Part shown: piece after piece, positions 9,556 to 21,753 of the stretch
Layout: every line of letters starts with the position of its first letter
Numbering within the stretch: the first letter of the stretch is position 1
Assembly: GCA_963814975.1 (NCBI GenBank)
Contig: CAWFFB010000007.1
Location: forward strand, 1 to 64,000
Length of the DNA: 64,000 nucleotides
Direction: 5' to 3'
Source of the DNA: CAVUXJ01 sp963814975
GTDB lineage: Bacteria; Acidobacteriota; Vicinamibacteria; Vicinamibacterales; CAVVIG01
The notes under the pieces: model-generated
What the model saw: only the letters and a program-made list of their open reading frames with translations
What the model was told of the DNA's origin: nothing
Databases searched by the model: none
Translations under genes and position numbers: made by a program

Positions 9556-11446
9556 ATGCGCAACAGCCTTATTCGCCTGATTCTGTTCACGGCGCTCGTC
9601 GGCGGCGCCGGGACGGTGGACGCTGAAGTCACGCGCGTCGACATCGCAAAGCGGACCGAGGTCGGCACCTCAGGCTACGAAAAGATCGTCGGCACGATTC
9701 ACTTTGCCGTCGATCCGGGCCACCCAGGAAATCGGGTCATCGTCGACCTCGACGCCGCGAAGAAGAACGCGGCCGGACGCGTGGAATTCTCCGCCGACCT
9801 CTATATTCTGCGCCCGCGCGAACAGGCACGATCCAACGGTGTCGCGCTGGTGGAAATCTCGAACCGCGGACGCAAGAGCCTGTTGAGCACTTTCAACCGC
9901 GGCCCTGTGGAGCTCGATCCGTCGAAGGACGCCGATCTCGGCGACAGCTTCCTGACGCAGCAGGGCTACACGCTCGTCTGGGTGGGGTGGCAATTCGACG
10001 TGCCGCGGCAGGGCGGGCTGATGAAGCTGGACGCGCCGGCTTCCACGTCCAGCGGCGTGGTGCGTGCCGAGTTCACGACGAACGAGCGGGCGCTGGAGCA
10101 GACGCTGGCCGATCTCGCGGGCTATACGGCGTCGGATCCAGCCGCGCCCGACGCGACGCTCACCGTTCGCGACGGTCCGTTCGGAGCGAAGACGACGATT
10201 GCCCGGGGCCAATGGAGGCTGCGCGGCAACAACGTCGTCTCGATCGACGGAGGGTTCGAGCCGGGACGTACCTATGAGATCGCGTATCGCGCGGCGAACC
10301 TGCCCGTCGTCGCCGCGGGTCTGGCCGCCGTTCGCGACACGGCGTCGTGGATCAAGTACCGCGCCGATGCCACGGTGAGCGCCAGGCACGCGGTCACCTT
10401 CGGGTCGTCGCAGAGCGGACGATTCCTCCGCGCCTTCCTGTACTACGGGTTCAACAGCGACGAGCAGGGGCGGCAGGTCTTCGACGGCGTGATGGCCCAC
10501 ATCGCGGGAGCGGGGCGTCTGAGCATCAACGAAGCCCGTGGGGCGACGCCCAACGCGCTGTCGATGTACAACGCGACGAGGTTTCCCTTCTCCGACGCCC
10601 GCCAGCGCGATCCCAATACCGGTCGAACCGAAGGCCTGCTGGACAACGACCGCGCGCGCGAGAATCAGCCGAAGATTTTCTACACGAATACCGGCGTCGA
10701 GTACCTGGGGCGGCGGCCGCGCGGCCGCGCTCGTCCACACGACGCTCGATGGAAAATCCGATCTCACGCCGCCGGACAACGTGCGCGTGTATTTCCTGAC
10801 AGGAGCGCAACACAGCCCCTCGCGGTTCCCTCCGCGGATGAGCAACGGGCAGCAGCTCGACAACCCCGTTGAATACGCGTGGACGCTGCGGGCGCTGCTG
10901 ACGGGGATGGATCGCTGGGTGCGCCAGGGCACGGCGCCCCCTGCGAGCCAGCATCCGCGCCTGGCCGACGGATCGCTGATCGCTGGGGATCGCGTCGCAT
11001 TCCCGGCGATTCCCGGCGTCGCCTCGCCGCGCACGATTCCCGCCGGCCGCGACGGCGCAGTCGTGTGGCCGCTGCTGGTGCCCCAGGTGGACGAAGATGG
11101 CAACGAGCGCGCCGGGATACGCGCCCCGACGGTGGCGGTCCCGCTGGCGACGTACACGGGCTGGAACTTCCGCAGTCCCGCGATCGGCGCACCAGGCGAG
11201 CTCGTCAGCCTGCTCGGATCGGCGATTCCATTCGCGCGCACGCGGACGGCGCGGGAGACGGCCGGCGATCCGCGGCGCTCGATCGACGAGCGCTATCCCT
11301 CCCACGAGGCGTATCTGGCTGGTATTCGCGAAGCAGCGCAGAAGCTGGTCGACGGCAGGTACCTGCTCGCCGAGGATCTGCCCAAGGTCGTCGAGCGCGC
11401 CCGGCAGCATTGGGACACCCCCACGATGACGACCAGCAGCAGGTGA
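9556..11446 (+). CDS. Secreted alpha/beta-hydrolase-domain protein (one frameshift)
   Basis: A signal peptide (MRNSLIRLILFTALVGGAGT, cleavage around VDA-EV) leads a mature protein of about 600 residues. It matches the large alpha/beta hydrolase domain family annotated only as 'alpha/beta hydrolase domain'. The nucleophile elbow is GSSQSGRF (about residue 290), and the C-terminal half has GAQHSPSRFPP and a conserved TGWNFRSP segment. The substrate is unknown; such proteins are presumed secreted esterases or lyases. The frame breaks in a GC-only stretch at about 10715 (CTGGGGCGGCGGCCGCGCGG), where one base too many separates VEYLG from GRAAALVHTTLDG. The gene is monocistronic, with a leaderless-type promoter and a repeat hairpin just after its stop. 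Confidence 0.8.
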
Positions 11447-11458
11447 TGCATGGGAGAA

Positions 11459-11542
11459 GGTCAGACACCTGAAGCCTGAACACCTGACGACGGCGAAATC
11501 CACGCCATCAGCTTCAGTCAGGTTTCAGGTTTCAGACATCAG
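11459..11542. repeat. Heptamer array with inverted arms (CCTGAAA/TTTCAGG type)
   Basis: The left arm at 11469-11488 (CTGAAGCCTGAACACCTGAC) pairs almost perfectly with the right arm at 11517-11535 (GTCAGGTTTCAGGTTTCAG). Unit length is 7 bp. It starts 12 bp after the hydrolase stop codon, so a 3' hairpin on that mRNA is expected. Confidence 0.8.
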
Positions 11543-11612
11543 ATTTATAGGGCGGGCTTATAAAAGCCGTCACAGTATTACTTCCTGTTATGGTCTGGTA
11601 AAAACATTTGAT

Positions 11613-11641
11613 TTGACTCCTTGGGCGCCAGCCTGTGTAAT
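11613..11641 (+). promoter_or_regulatory. Sigma-70-type promoter of the pheA-ilv leader
   Basis: TTGACT at 11613-11618 and TGTAAT at 11636-11641 are separated by 17 bp. The expected transcription start is near 11648, only a few bases before the leader-peptide ATG at 11651. Confidence 0.7.
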
Positions 11642-11650
11642 TGCGTGGAA

Positions 11651-11782
11651 ATGCTGCCGATTTCAATCCGCCGCGCACACCGCCGCGCCGGGCAACCCAC
11701 CGTTGCCGTGCGAGCGGGGCTCGTCCGCGTGGTCGGCCGTTTTATTGGCGTCGTCGTTAGGGACGACAACCAAACGGGATGA
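11651..11782 (+). CDS. Leader peptide (43 codons, Val/Ile-rich) of the pheA-ilvDBNC operon
   Basis: The frame starts MLPISIRRAHRRAGQPTVAV and ends GLVRVVGRFIGVVVRDDN, then QTG and stop (11780-11782). Eight of 43 residues are Val, three Ile, two Leu and one Phe, with a run of three Val codons (11750-11758) just after an Ile codon (11744-11746). The stop codon lies inside the antiterminator arm. This is the layout of branched-chain amino-acid attenuators in proteobacteria: scarce charged tRNA-Val or -Ile stalls the ribosome before the stop. The mRNA probably begins about three bases before the ATG, so translation would be almost leaderless. The peptide itself should have no other function. Confidence 0.75.
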   Translation: MLPISIRRAHRRAGQPTVAVRAGLVRVVGRFIGVVVRDDNQTG

Positions 11783-11825
11783 TGGCAGCACCCAAGTAAG
11801 ACGCGACAGACCGGGGCCATCATCC
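11777..11825 (+). promoter_or_regulatory. Antiterminator pairing of the leader
   Basis: GGATGATGGC at 11777-11786 is perfectly complementary to GCCATCATCC at 11816-11825. That pairing uses most of the left arm of the terminator at 11814-11823, so the two structures exclude each other. A ribosome ending at the leader stop (11780-11782) would cover the first arm and let the terminator form. A ribosome stalled on the Val codons (11750-11758) would leave it free. Confidence 0.72.
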
Positions 11826-11850
11826 GAGAAAGATGATGGCCCTTTTTGTT
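11814..11850 (+). terminator. Intrinsic terminator (attenuator) before pheA
   Basis: GGGCCATCAT at 11814-11823 and ATGATGGCCC at 11833-11842 form a perfect 10-bp stem with a 9-nt loop, followed by TTTTTGTT. It is the clearest rho-independent terminator in the window and stands 88 bp before the pheA start. Confidence 0.88.
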
Positions 11851-11860
11851 TAAGGCCGTT

Positions 11861-11921
11861 GGTGAATTGGGGCTGGGTGGGTTGGCGGAATCACCACCTC
11901 ACGAAATCACCAGCTCACCAG
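11861..11921. repeat. Short array of TCACCAC/TCACCAG-like units with GGTGaatt partners
   Basis: GGTGAATT and GGTGGG on the left face several ATCACCAC, CTCACGA, ATCACCAG and CTCACCAG units on the right. The units are 7-8 bp and could pair with the left half. It lies between the attenuator and pheA, and I see no separate promoter here. Confidence 0.5.
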
Positions 11922-11937
11922 CTTCGAGCTTGCAGTT

Positions 11938-12801
11938 ATGAAGATTGCGTATCAGGGGGAACCGGGAGCGTTCAGCGAGGCGGCGGCGCGCCGGATCAGC
12001 TCCGACGCGCAGCTCGTGCCCTGCCGCGCCTTCGAGGACGTTTTCGATGCGGTCAAGGCCGGTCCTGCGGCGTACGGCGTGCTGCCGATTGAGAATTCCA
12101 TCGGGGGCAGCATCCACCGCAACTTCGACCTGCTCCTCGAGCATCATCTGCCGATCGTGGGCGAGGTGGAACTGCGTGTCGAGCACCACCTCCTCGCGCT
12201 GCCGAACTGCACGATGGAGCGGGTGCGGCGGATCTATTCGCACCCGCAGGCGCTGGCGCAGTGCGATCGGTTTCTGCGAACGCTGGCCGGCGTCGAGGTG
12301 ATCGCGACCTACGACACGGCGGGCAGCGCGAAGCTGATCGCGGACGAGCAGATGGATGATGCGGCGGCGATCGCTTCGGCCCGTGCTGCAGAAGTCTTCG
12401 GTCTGCTTCCGCTCCGGTCGTCGATTCAGGATTACGAGCACAACGTCACGCGGTTCCTGGTCATCGGCAACCGGCCGCTGTCCGCGGCGCCGCCCGACAA
12501 GACGACGCTCGTGTTCTCGCTCACCAATGAGCCGGGCGCGCTCTTCAAGGCGCTCAGCGTGTTCGCGTTGCGCGGCATCGACCTGACGAAGCTCGAATCG
12601 CGGCCGATTCCCGGCCGCAAGTGGGAGTATCTGTTCTACGCGGACCTCACCGCCGCGCGCGACGATCTCCCGTGTGCGCGGGCGCTGGCGCACCTGGCGG
12701 AGTTCGCACCGATGCTCCGCGTCCTTGGCTCGTATCCGAGCTGCACATCCATCACGAGCGACGCACCACCGATCGCTCAATCGCTCGAGAGGCCCGTGTG
12801 A
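11938..12801 (+). CDS. pheA: Prephenate dehydratase
   Basis: The enzyme converts prephenate to phenylpyruvate in phenylalanine synthesis. Its 287 residues start MKIAYQGEPGAFSEAAARR. The dehydratase domain shows LPIENSIGGSI and the NVTRFLVIG motif with the catalytic Thr-Arg-Phe (about residue 178). The C-terminal ACT domain shows GALFKALSVFALRGIDLTKL and ESRPIPGRKWEY, the Phe-binding region used for feedback inhibition. It is monofunctional, with no chorismate mutase domain. The stop overlaps the ilvD start (GTGA at 12798-12801), so translational coupling is likely. The attenuator upstream reads Val/Ile rather than Phe, which puts Phe synthesis under branched-chain control. Confidence 0.95.
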   Translation: MKIAYQGEPGAFSEAAARRISSDAQLVPCRAFEDVFDAVKAGPAAYGVLPIENSIGGSIHRNFDLLLEHHLPIVGEVELRVEHHLLALPNCTMERVRRIYSHPQALAQCDRFLRTLAGVEVIATYDTAGSAKLIADEQMDDAAAIASARAAEVFGLLPLRSSIQDYEHNVTRFLVIGNRPLSAAPPDKTTLVFSLTNEPGALFKALSVFALRGIDLTKLESRPIPGRKWEYLFYADLTAARDDLPCARALAHLAEFAPMLRVLGSYPSCTSITSDAPPIAQSLERPV

Positions 12802-14459
12802 CCACCGGATCCAACCCGCTCACTACCGGGCCGAGCCGCGCGCCCGCCCGGGCGATGCTCAAAGCCGTCGGCTTCTCGGATGCCGACCTGCGCAAGCCGC
12901 TCGTCGGCGTGGCGAACACCTGGATCGAGATTGGTCCCTGCAACTACCACCTCCGCACGCTCGCCGCCGACGTGAAAGAGGGCATCCGGGCCGCCGGCGC
13001 CACGCCGATGGAGTTCAACACCGTCTCGATCTCCGACGGCATCACCATGGGAACCGAGGGAATGCGGACATCGCTCGTGAGCCGGGAGGTCATCGCCGAC
13101 TCGATCGAGCTGGTCGCGCGGGGCAACGGGTTCGACGCACTGGTGGTGCTCGTCGGCTGCGACAAGACCATTCCGGGCGGGGTGATGGCGCTCGCGCGGC
13201 TGAACATTCCGGGACTCATCCTGTATGGCGGCTCGATTGCGGCCGGGCAGTTCCAGAACCGCAGCGTCACCATTCAGGACGTGTTCGAGGCCGTGGGCGC
13301 CCATGCCGCGGGCCGGATGTCCGACCGCGATTTCACCGCGCTCGAGGACGCGGCGTGTCCCGGTGCCGGCGCGTGCGGCGGCCAGTTCACCGCGAACACC
13401 ATGGCTATTGTGTGCGAGTGTCTCGGCATCGCAGCGCTCGGGAGCGGGAGCGTGCCGGCGACCGATCCGGCGAAGGTGGGCGTCGCGCGCCGTGCGGGAG
13501 AGATGGCCGTGATGCTGGCGGCCCGCGGGATCCGGCCGCGCTCGATCATCACGCGCAAGGCGATTGAGAACGCGGTTGCGGTGGTGGCGGCTACCGGCGG
13601 ATCGACCAACGCGGTGCTCCATCTGATGGCGATCGCGAAGGAAGCGGGCGTGGAGCTCGCCCTTCCCGACTTCGATCGGATCAGCTCGAACACGCCGCTC
13701 CTCGTCGACCTCAAGCCGTCGGGTCGGTTCGTCGCGACCGAGCTTCACGCGGCCGGCGGCAGCGCCCTGGTGGTGAAGCGGCTGGTCGAGAGCGGCGCCG
13801 TCGCCGGCGAGGCGCCGACGGTCACCGGCCGGACCCTGGCCGAAGAGGCCGCCACCGCGACTGAAACACCCGGTCAGGAGGTCGTCCGCCCGATCGATCG
13901 CCCGCTGAAGCCGACAGGCGGCCTGGTGATTCTCTTCGGTAACCTCGCGCCCGAGGGAGGCGTCCTGAAGCTCTCAGGCACCGAGCGCGCACACCATCGC
14001 GGGCCTGCGCGCGTCTTCGACAGCGAGGAGGCCGCGTTCGAGGCGGTTCAGGAGCAGCGCATCAAACCGGGTGACGTCGTCGTGATTCGGTACGAGGGAC
14101 CCAATGGCGGCCCCGGCATGCGCGAGATGCTCGCCGTGACCGCGGCCATCGTCGGCGCCGGGCTCGGCGATACCGTGGCGCTGCTGACGGACGGGCGCTT
14201 CTCGGGTGCGACCCGCGGCTTCACCGTCGGGCATGTATCGCCGGAAGCGTCGCGGGGCGGACCGCTCGCGGCGATTGCCGACGGCGACACAATCACCATC
14301 GACGTCGTCAACAGACGGTTGGATGTCGAGCTGACCGACAGCGAGATCAAGGCGCGGCTCGCCGCGTGGGCGCCACCGCCGCCGCGCTATCAGACCGGAG
14401 TACTGGCGAAGTACGCGCGTCTGGTGTCGTCGGCGTCCATCGGAGCGGTGACAGGATAG
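12798..14459 (+). CDS. ilvD: Dihydroxy-acid dehydratase
   Basis: This Fe-S enzyme dehydrates 2,3-dihydroxy acids to the 2-keto acids of valine, isoleucine and leucine synthesis. Its 553 residues begin with GTG (VTTGSNPLTTGPSRAPAR), overlapping the pheA stop. Cluster-ligand motifs are visible: GCDKTIPG and CPGAGACGGQFTANT. Further family landmarks are GGSTNAVLHLMAIA, RYEGPNGGPGMREM and TDGRFSGATRGF. An upstream extension of the same frame to 12621 lies inside pheA and is not used. The second gene of the operon; a heptamer array begins right after its stop. Confidence 0.95.
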   Translation: MTTGSNPLTTGPSRAPARAMLKAVGFSDADLRKPLVGVANTWIEIGPCNYHLRTLAADVKEGIRAAGATPMEFNTVSISDGITMGTEGMRTSLVSREVIADSIELVARGNGFDALVVLVGCDKTIPGGVMALARLNIPGLILYGGSIAAGQFQNRSVTIQDVFEAVGAHAAGRMSDRDFTALEDAACPGAGACGGQFTANTMAIVCECLGIAALGSGSVPATDPAKVGVARRAGEMAVMLAARGIRPRSIITRKAIENAVAVVAATGGSTNAVLHLMAIAKEAGVELALPDFDRISSNTPLLVDLKPSGRFVATELHAAGGSALVVKRLVESGAVAGEAPTVTGRTLAEEAATATETPGQEVVRPIDRPLKPTGGLVILFGNLAPEGGVLKLSGTERAHHRGPARVFDSEEAAFEAVQEQRIKPGDVVVIRYEGPNGGPGMREMLAVTAAIVGAGLGDTVALLTDGRFSGATRGFTVGHVSPEASRGGPLAAIADGDTITIDVVNRRLDVELTDSEIKARLAAWAPPPPRYQTGVLAKYARLVSSASIGAVTG

Positions 14460-14578
14460 GGTTCTAGGGTTCTAGAGGTTCTAGGTTCGATAGGGCGCTG
14501 GCGGTTCTATTGGTTCGATGGGTTCAGGTTCTCTGAACCCTGGAGCCCTAAGAACCGCTCGAACCCTTGGAACCGCTG
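14460..14578. repeat. Heptamer array (GGTTCTA family) with inverted half
   Basis: The left half holds GGTTCTA, GGGTTCTA, GAGGTTCTA, GGTTCGA and GGTTCTATT units. Near 14531 it switches through GGTTCTCTGAACC to the complementary GAACCC, AGAACCG, CGAACCC and GGAACC units. It begins directly after the ilvD stop and separates ilvD from ilvB, 14 bp before the ilvB start. Confidence 0.85.
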
Positions 14579-14592
14579 AAATGTGAGAGGCC

Positions 14593-16302
<1,710 letters not shown>

Positions 16303-16390
16303 GTAGCCAGGCTTTGGGCTTTCGGCGTGGGTTCCTGCCGATGCCCAAAGCCCGACCGCCCAAAGCCAATCGCCTGAAGCCCAGAGCCTA
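16303..16390. repeat. Array of GGCTTTG/CAAAGCC units between ilvB and ilvN
   Basis: GGCTTTGGGCTTTCGGC on the left is complementary to CCCAAAGCC (twice) on the right. The units are 7 bp. The array begins next to the ilvB stop (16300-16302) and ends directly before the ilvN ATG, so it sits where a ribosome-binding site would be expected; none is obvious. Confidence 0.75.
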
Positions 16391-16391
16391 T

Positions 16392-16940
16392 ATGCAAACA
16401 TTTGCCGTTTACGTCGACAACAAGCCTGGCGTGCTGAACCGGGTCGCGTCGTTGTTCCGCCGCCGCGCCTTCAACATCGAGTCGCTGACGGTCGGACACA
16501 CCGAGAAGCAGGGCATCTCACGGATGACGATCGTCGTCGATACCGACGAGCGCGGCGCCCGGCTGGTCGAGGCGAATCTCTACAAGCTGATTTCCGTCCG
16601 CCGCGTGGACAACATCAGCAAGGTGCCGAGCATTGCCCGCGATCTCGCGATGATCAAGGTCGCCGCGATCGGCGACGCGCGCACGCAGGTGATGCAACTC
16701 GTCGACGTGTACCGCGCGCGAATCGTCGATATCAGCCCCGAGTCGCTGGTGATCGAGACCACCGGCGCCGAGGACAAGATCGACAGCCTGCTCGAGGTGC
16801 TTCGCCCCTACGGGGTCACCGAAATGGTGCGCACCGGACGGGTCGAGATGGTGCGGGGCAGCGGCATGCCGCGCGCCGCAGCGGCGCGGGGCTCGGTCGT
16901 CGGTCTCGACGAAGCCGATGCGAGCGGCATGTCGGTGTAG
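16392..16940 (+). CDS. ilvN: Acetolactate synthase, small (regulatory) subunit
   Basis: This 182-residue subunit activates IlvB and gives it valine sensitivity. The N-terminal ACT domain reads MQTFAVYVDNKPGVLNRVAS, then FNIESLTVGHTEKQGISRM. The C-terminal domain holds RIVDISPESLVIETTG and VLRPYGVTEMVRTGRVEMVR. The frame is open far upstream inside ilvB, but the ATG at 16392 gives the normal family start. The gap to ilvB is filled by a repeat array, so IlvN translation may depend on folding of that array. Confidence 0.95.
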   Translation: MQTFAVYVDNKPGVLNRVASLFRRRAFNIESLTVGHTEKQGISRMTIVVDTDERGARLVEANLYKLISVRRVDNISKVPSIARDLAMIKVAAIGDARTQVMQLVDVYRARIVDISPESLVIETTGAEDKIDSLLEVLRPYGVTEMVRTGRVEMVRGSGMPRAAAARGSVVGLDEADASGMSV

Positions 16941-16943
16941 GGA

Positions 16944-17135
16944 CTGACGCTGACAGTTGACAGTTGCCAGGTCACAGTCAACAGTAACGGGAGTGAGATC
17001 CGCGGCCACCCCTGCGATGAGAACGTCGGATGCCAACTGTCAGCGGTCGTGTCAACTTCTTGTTACCAACTTCTTGCAGTCAACTTCCTGCTGCCAACTC
17101 TGACTGTCACATGTGATCGTCAGCTGTGAACTAGT
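16944..17135. repeat. Array of TGACAGT/ACTGTCA and CAACTTC units between ilvN and ilvC
   Basis: CTGACAGTTGACAGTTGCCA near 16951 is complementary to TGCCAACTGTCA near 17032 and to parts of the right half. Three CAACTTCTTG or CAACTTCCTG units follow. The unit length is mostly 7 bp. It fills the 200-bp gap before ilvC. Confidence 0.75.
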
Positions 17136-17161
17136 GTAATCAGCGATTGGAGAGAGCCAAC

Positions 17162-18205
17162 ATGGCAACGATGTACTACGACAAGGACGCGGACCTGCGG
17201 CTCATCCAGGGCAAGAAGGTCGCGGTAATCGGTTACGGATCACAGGGGCACGCTCATGCGCTGAACCTGAAGGGGAGCGGCGTCAGCGTCAAGGTCGGCT
17301 TGCCGCCGGCGAGCCGGTCGCGCGCGACGGCGCAGGCCGCGGGCCTCGAGGTCGGGGACGTGGCGGCGGTCTCGAACTGGGCCGACGTGATCATGGTCCT
17401 CGTGCCCGACACGACGGCGGCGACGCTCTACAAGGACGCGATCGCGCCGAACCTCGCGCCTGGCAAGATGCTGATGTTCGCGCATGGATTCAATATCCGC
17501 TTCGGCACCATCACCGTTCGTCCCGATGTGGACGTCACGATGATCGCGCCGAAAGCACCCGGCCACCGCGTTCGCGAGCTGTATGTCGAGGGCGCCGGCA
17601 CCCCCGCCCTGATCGCGATCCACCAGGACGCGACCGGCCAGGCGAGGGCGCTGGCGTTGTCGTACGCCAAAGGCATCGGCGTCACCCGCGCGGGAGTGAT
17701 CGAGACGACCTTCGCCGAGGAGACCGAGACCGATCTGTTCGGCGAGCAGAGCGTGCTCTGCGGCGGGGTCAGCGCACTCGTCAAAGCCGGGTTCGAGACG
17801 CTCGTCGAGGCAGGCTACCAGCCGGAGATCGCGTACTTCGAATGCATGCACGAGCTCAAGCTGATTGTCGACCTGATGTATCAGGGCGGGCTGAAGTACA
17901 TGCGATATTCGGTCAGCGACACCGCCGAACACGGCGACTACACCGGCGGCCCCCGGATCGTGACGGCCGAGACCAAGCGTGAAATGAAGAAGATGCTCGA
18001 GGAGATCAAGAGCGGCAAGTACGCTGAAGGGTGGATCGCGGAGAACGCGTCGGGCCGTCAGTGGTTCGAGGGCAAGCGCCGTGAGGAGCGCGCGCACCAG
18101 ATCGAAAAGGTCGGTGCCGAGCTCAGGGCCCTGATGCCGTTCCTCAAGCCGGTCACGATTCCCGAGGAGGAAGCGATCGGCGCCGGCGCGCGAAAGAATG
18201 GCTAA
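17162..18205 (+). CDS. ilvC: Ketol-acid reductoisomerase (class I)
   Basis: The NADPH enzyme isomerises and reduces acetolactate or acetohydroxybutyrate. The 347-residue class I length and the N-terminal Rossmann motif VAVIGYGSQGHAHALNLKGS are typical. Metal and catalytic regions are seen in AEETETDLFGEQSVLCGG and ECMHELKLIVDLMYQGGL. I use ATG 17162 after a GGAGAG site rather than an in-frame TTG at 17147. Last gene of the pheA-ilvDBNC operon; its TAA forms part of a possible TAAGAT promoter box for the next gene. Confidence 0.95.
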   Translation: MATMYYDKDADLRLIQGKKVAVIGYGSQGHAHALNLKGSGVSVKVGLPPASRSRATAQAAGLEVGDVAAVSNWADVIMVLVPDTTAATLYKDAIAPNLAPGKMLMFAHGFNIRFGTITVRPDVDVTMIAPKAPGHRVRELYVEGAGTPALIAIHQDATGQARALALSYAKGIGVTRAGVIETTFAEETETDLFGEQSVLCGGVSALVKAGFETLVEAGYQPEIAYFECMHELKLIVDLMYQGGLKYMRYSVSDTAEHGDYTGGPRIVTAETKREMKKMLEEIKSGKYAEGWIAENASGRQWFEGKRREERAHQIEKVGAELRALMPFLKPVTIPEEEAIGAGARKNG

Positions 18206-18216
18206 GATTCGACCCG

Positions 18217-19747
<1,531 letters not shown>

Positions 19748-19758
<11 letters not shown>

Positions 19759-21731
19759 CGCCGCTCGTGGCGCCGCATTCGCAGGAGCGAAGGTTCTCGA
19801 CAAGGTAGAGCGCACGTCCATCCTCGTGTGCCAGCGCCCGCAGCGAGAACGATTTCGTCACGAATGTCTTCAGCGCCTCGGATGCGGCACTTTCCGTCAC
19901 GACGACGTATCGCACACCGCACGCCAGGCTGGCTCGACAGGGTGATCCCGGCGAAGTCCCCGGAGCGGGCGTCCGGCCCTCGGACAAGTCGAGGATGGGC
20001 CCGAGGATCGGGTCCGCCTCGAAGGCTGCCGTGGTCCGCGGCGACATACGGGAAATGGCGCCGCCCGCCTGCGGATGCTCGTGCAGCGTCTGGTGGTAAA
20101 GGACGCGATAGTCGATCGCGCCGCGCGCCGTGATGCCGTCGGCGATGCCGAGCGGAATCTCCAGCACGATGCCCTGCGGCCGCGCGTTCATCGATGCGTA
20201 CAACGCCGGCCGCTCGATCAGAAGGAACGGATGCGGCCGCGGCCAGCAATCGAGCGTGACCGCCAGGACGGCGGCGACCCCGATCGCGGTGCCGCGGGGC
20301 GACCGCCTGATCGAGGTGAGCGCCATCGCGCCCAGGATGGCGATCATCAGCTGAGCAACGGCGATGGCGCGGCCTGGAATGCGCGCGTTGGCGATTCCCG
20401 GCACGAACCTGAGGAACGTCTGCGGGAGCATGAACGCCGTGTTGGCGCCGAGCACCTGGAGATACGGGCCGAGCGACCAGACGAAGAAAACGCCGGCGAC
20501 CCAGAGGTAGACCCGCGCGTCCGGCTGCGTCCTGAGGCGGCGGATCGCCACGACGAGCAGCGCCAGCGGCGCCAGGCCGAGCCACGCGATTTCCTCCATC
20601 GAGTCGATCCCGAGTCGTTCGAGGAGCGCAGACGTCCAGGGACCGGACAGGAAACCGAGCGGGTTGCCAAGGAACAGCGTCGCGACGTCGATGCCCGGCG
20701 GGGCGCTGCGCCAGAAGTACGTCTGCGTCGCGTAGTCGCCTGCCAGCCACAGCCGCAGGCCGAGAACGAGCACGGGGCTCAGCAGCGCCGCCGTCGCAAT
20801 CGCCGTCACCGGCAGAAACCGCCACGACCCTGGCGTCCAGCGGATCAGGTGGCACCGCGACGGTGATGACCGGCGACTTCCAGATGAGGAAGGCGGCTAA
20901 GAGGAGAAATCCAAGCACGACGCGCGGGTTGAACGTATCCGTCATGCGAAGGCGGATGCCGACGACTGTCGTGTCCACGCCTCCGGTTGTGTGGATCCAC
21001 ACGACGATGGCGCAGGCGATCGCGATCAGCGCCACGACGATCCCCAACGCGGCGCGGCGGCGCGGCGTCAACGAACGGGCGCCCAGCCGAACCACCCGAT
21101 ACGACAGCGAAAGATGCAGGGCCGCGAGCAGCAGCCCGAGGATCAGGTAGTAGTAATCGATGTACGCCACGAGACCGATCGCGCCCGCGAGGGCGAGAGC
21201 GGTCGCAACAGCCGGCTTTCTCTCGTAGCGAAGCGTCGCCAGCAGCACCAGGGGGAGCCCCCAGGCCGACAGGAGGTTCAGGTGCCCGTACAGCCTGACC
21301 AGCAGAAACGGTGCGCCTCCGAAAGCGATCGCGGCGAAGACCGAGGATAAACGGCTGCGGGTGATGGAATAGGCCGCGGCGTACGTGACCGCGAAGTTCA
21401 GGAAGACGGCCGCGATCAGCGCGGCGTTGTAGAGGATGACCAGCTCAATCTTCCAGGGCAGCATGGCTGCCGGTACCGTCAGGAGCGGCGTCAGCGTGTG
21501 GGTGACGAGGCTGGTACCGATCGGCGCGAAAAGGTCTGGCGTCCAGAAAACCGATTGGCCGGCGGCCAGCGCCGTGCGGACCCACCAGAAGTTCCAGATC
21601 ACGGCGAGGTTGTCGCCGGCGTCCCGGCCGAGCACGGCCACCGCCAGGAGCTGCGGCAGGGGCCAGGTGAACAACGCGGCGAGGACGCCGAACAGGGTCA
21701 GGGCAGAGCAGTGCGCGGCTGCCGATCTCAA
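19748..21731 (-). CDS. Large polytopic membrane protein, GT-C glycosyltransferase-like layout (one frameshift)
   Basis: About 660 residues with some ten membrane helices and a soluble C-terminal domain. Early segments include RDAGDNLAVIWNFWWVR and APIGTSLVTHTLTPLL, an acidic extracytoplasmic loop arrangement like that of GT-C-type glycosyltransferases and related YfhO-like proteins. I see no diagnostic family motif, so the function is open. The frame breaks at about 20835, after VITVAVPPDP, and continues as WTPGSWRFLPVTAIATAALL. The C-terminus ends LVENLRSCECGATSGARP and overlaps the sigma-54 activator gene tail to tail. Confidence 0.65.
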
Positions 21732-21753
21732 TCGAACACGCTCGTGGGTGGTC

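Noticed and set aside
11651..11790. Riboswitch aptamer closed by TGCTGCC/GGCAGCA upstream of pheA
   Set aside because: The pairing is possible, but the region encodes a Val/Ile-rich leader ORF whose stop is placed exactly for attenuation, and no known riboswitch consensus is present. The leader peptide explains more.
12621..12797. N-terminal extension of IlvD inside pheA
   Set aside because: The extension is an alternative frame of pheA; the family N-terminus begins at GTG 12798.
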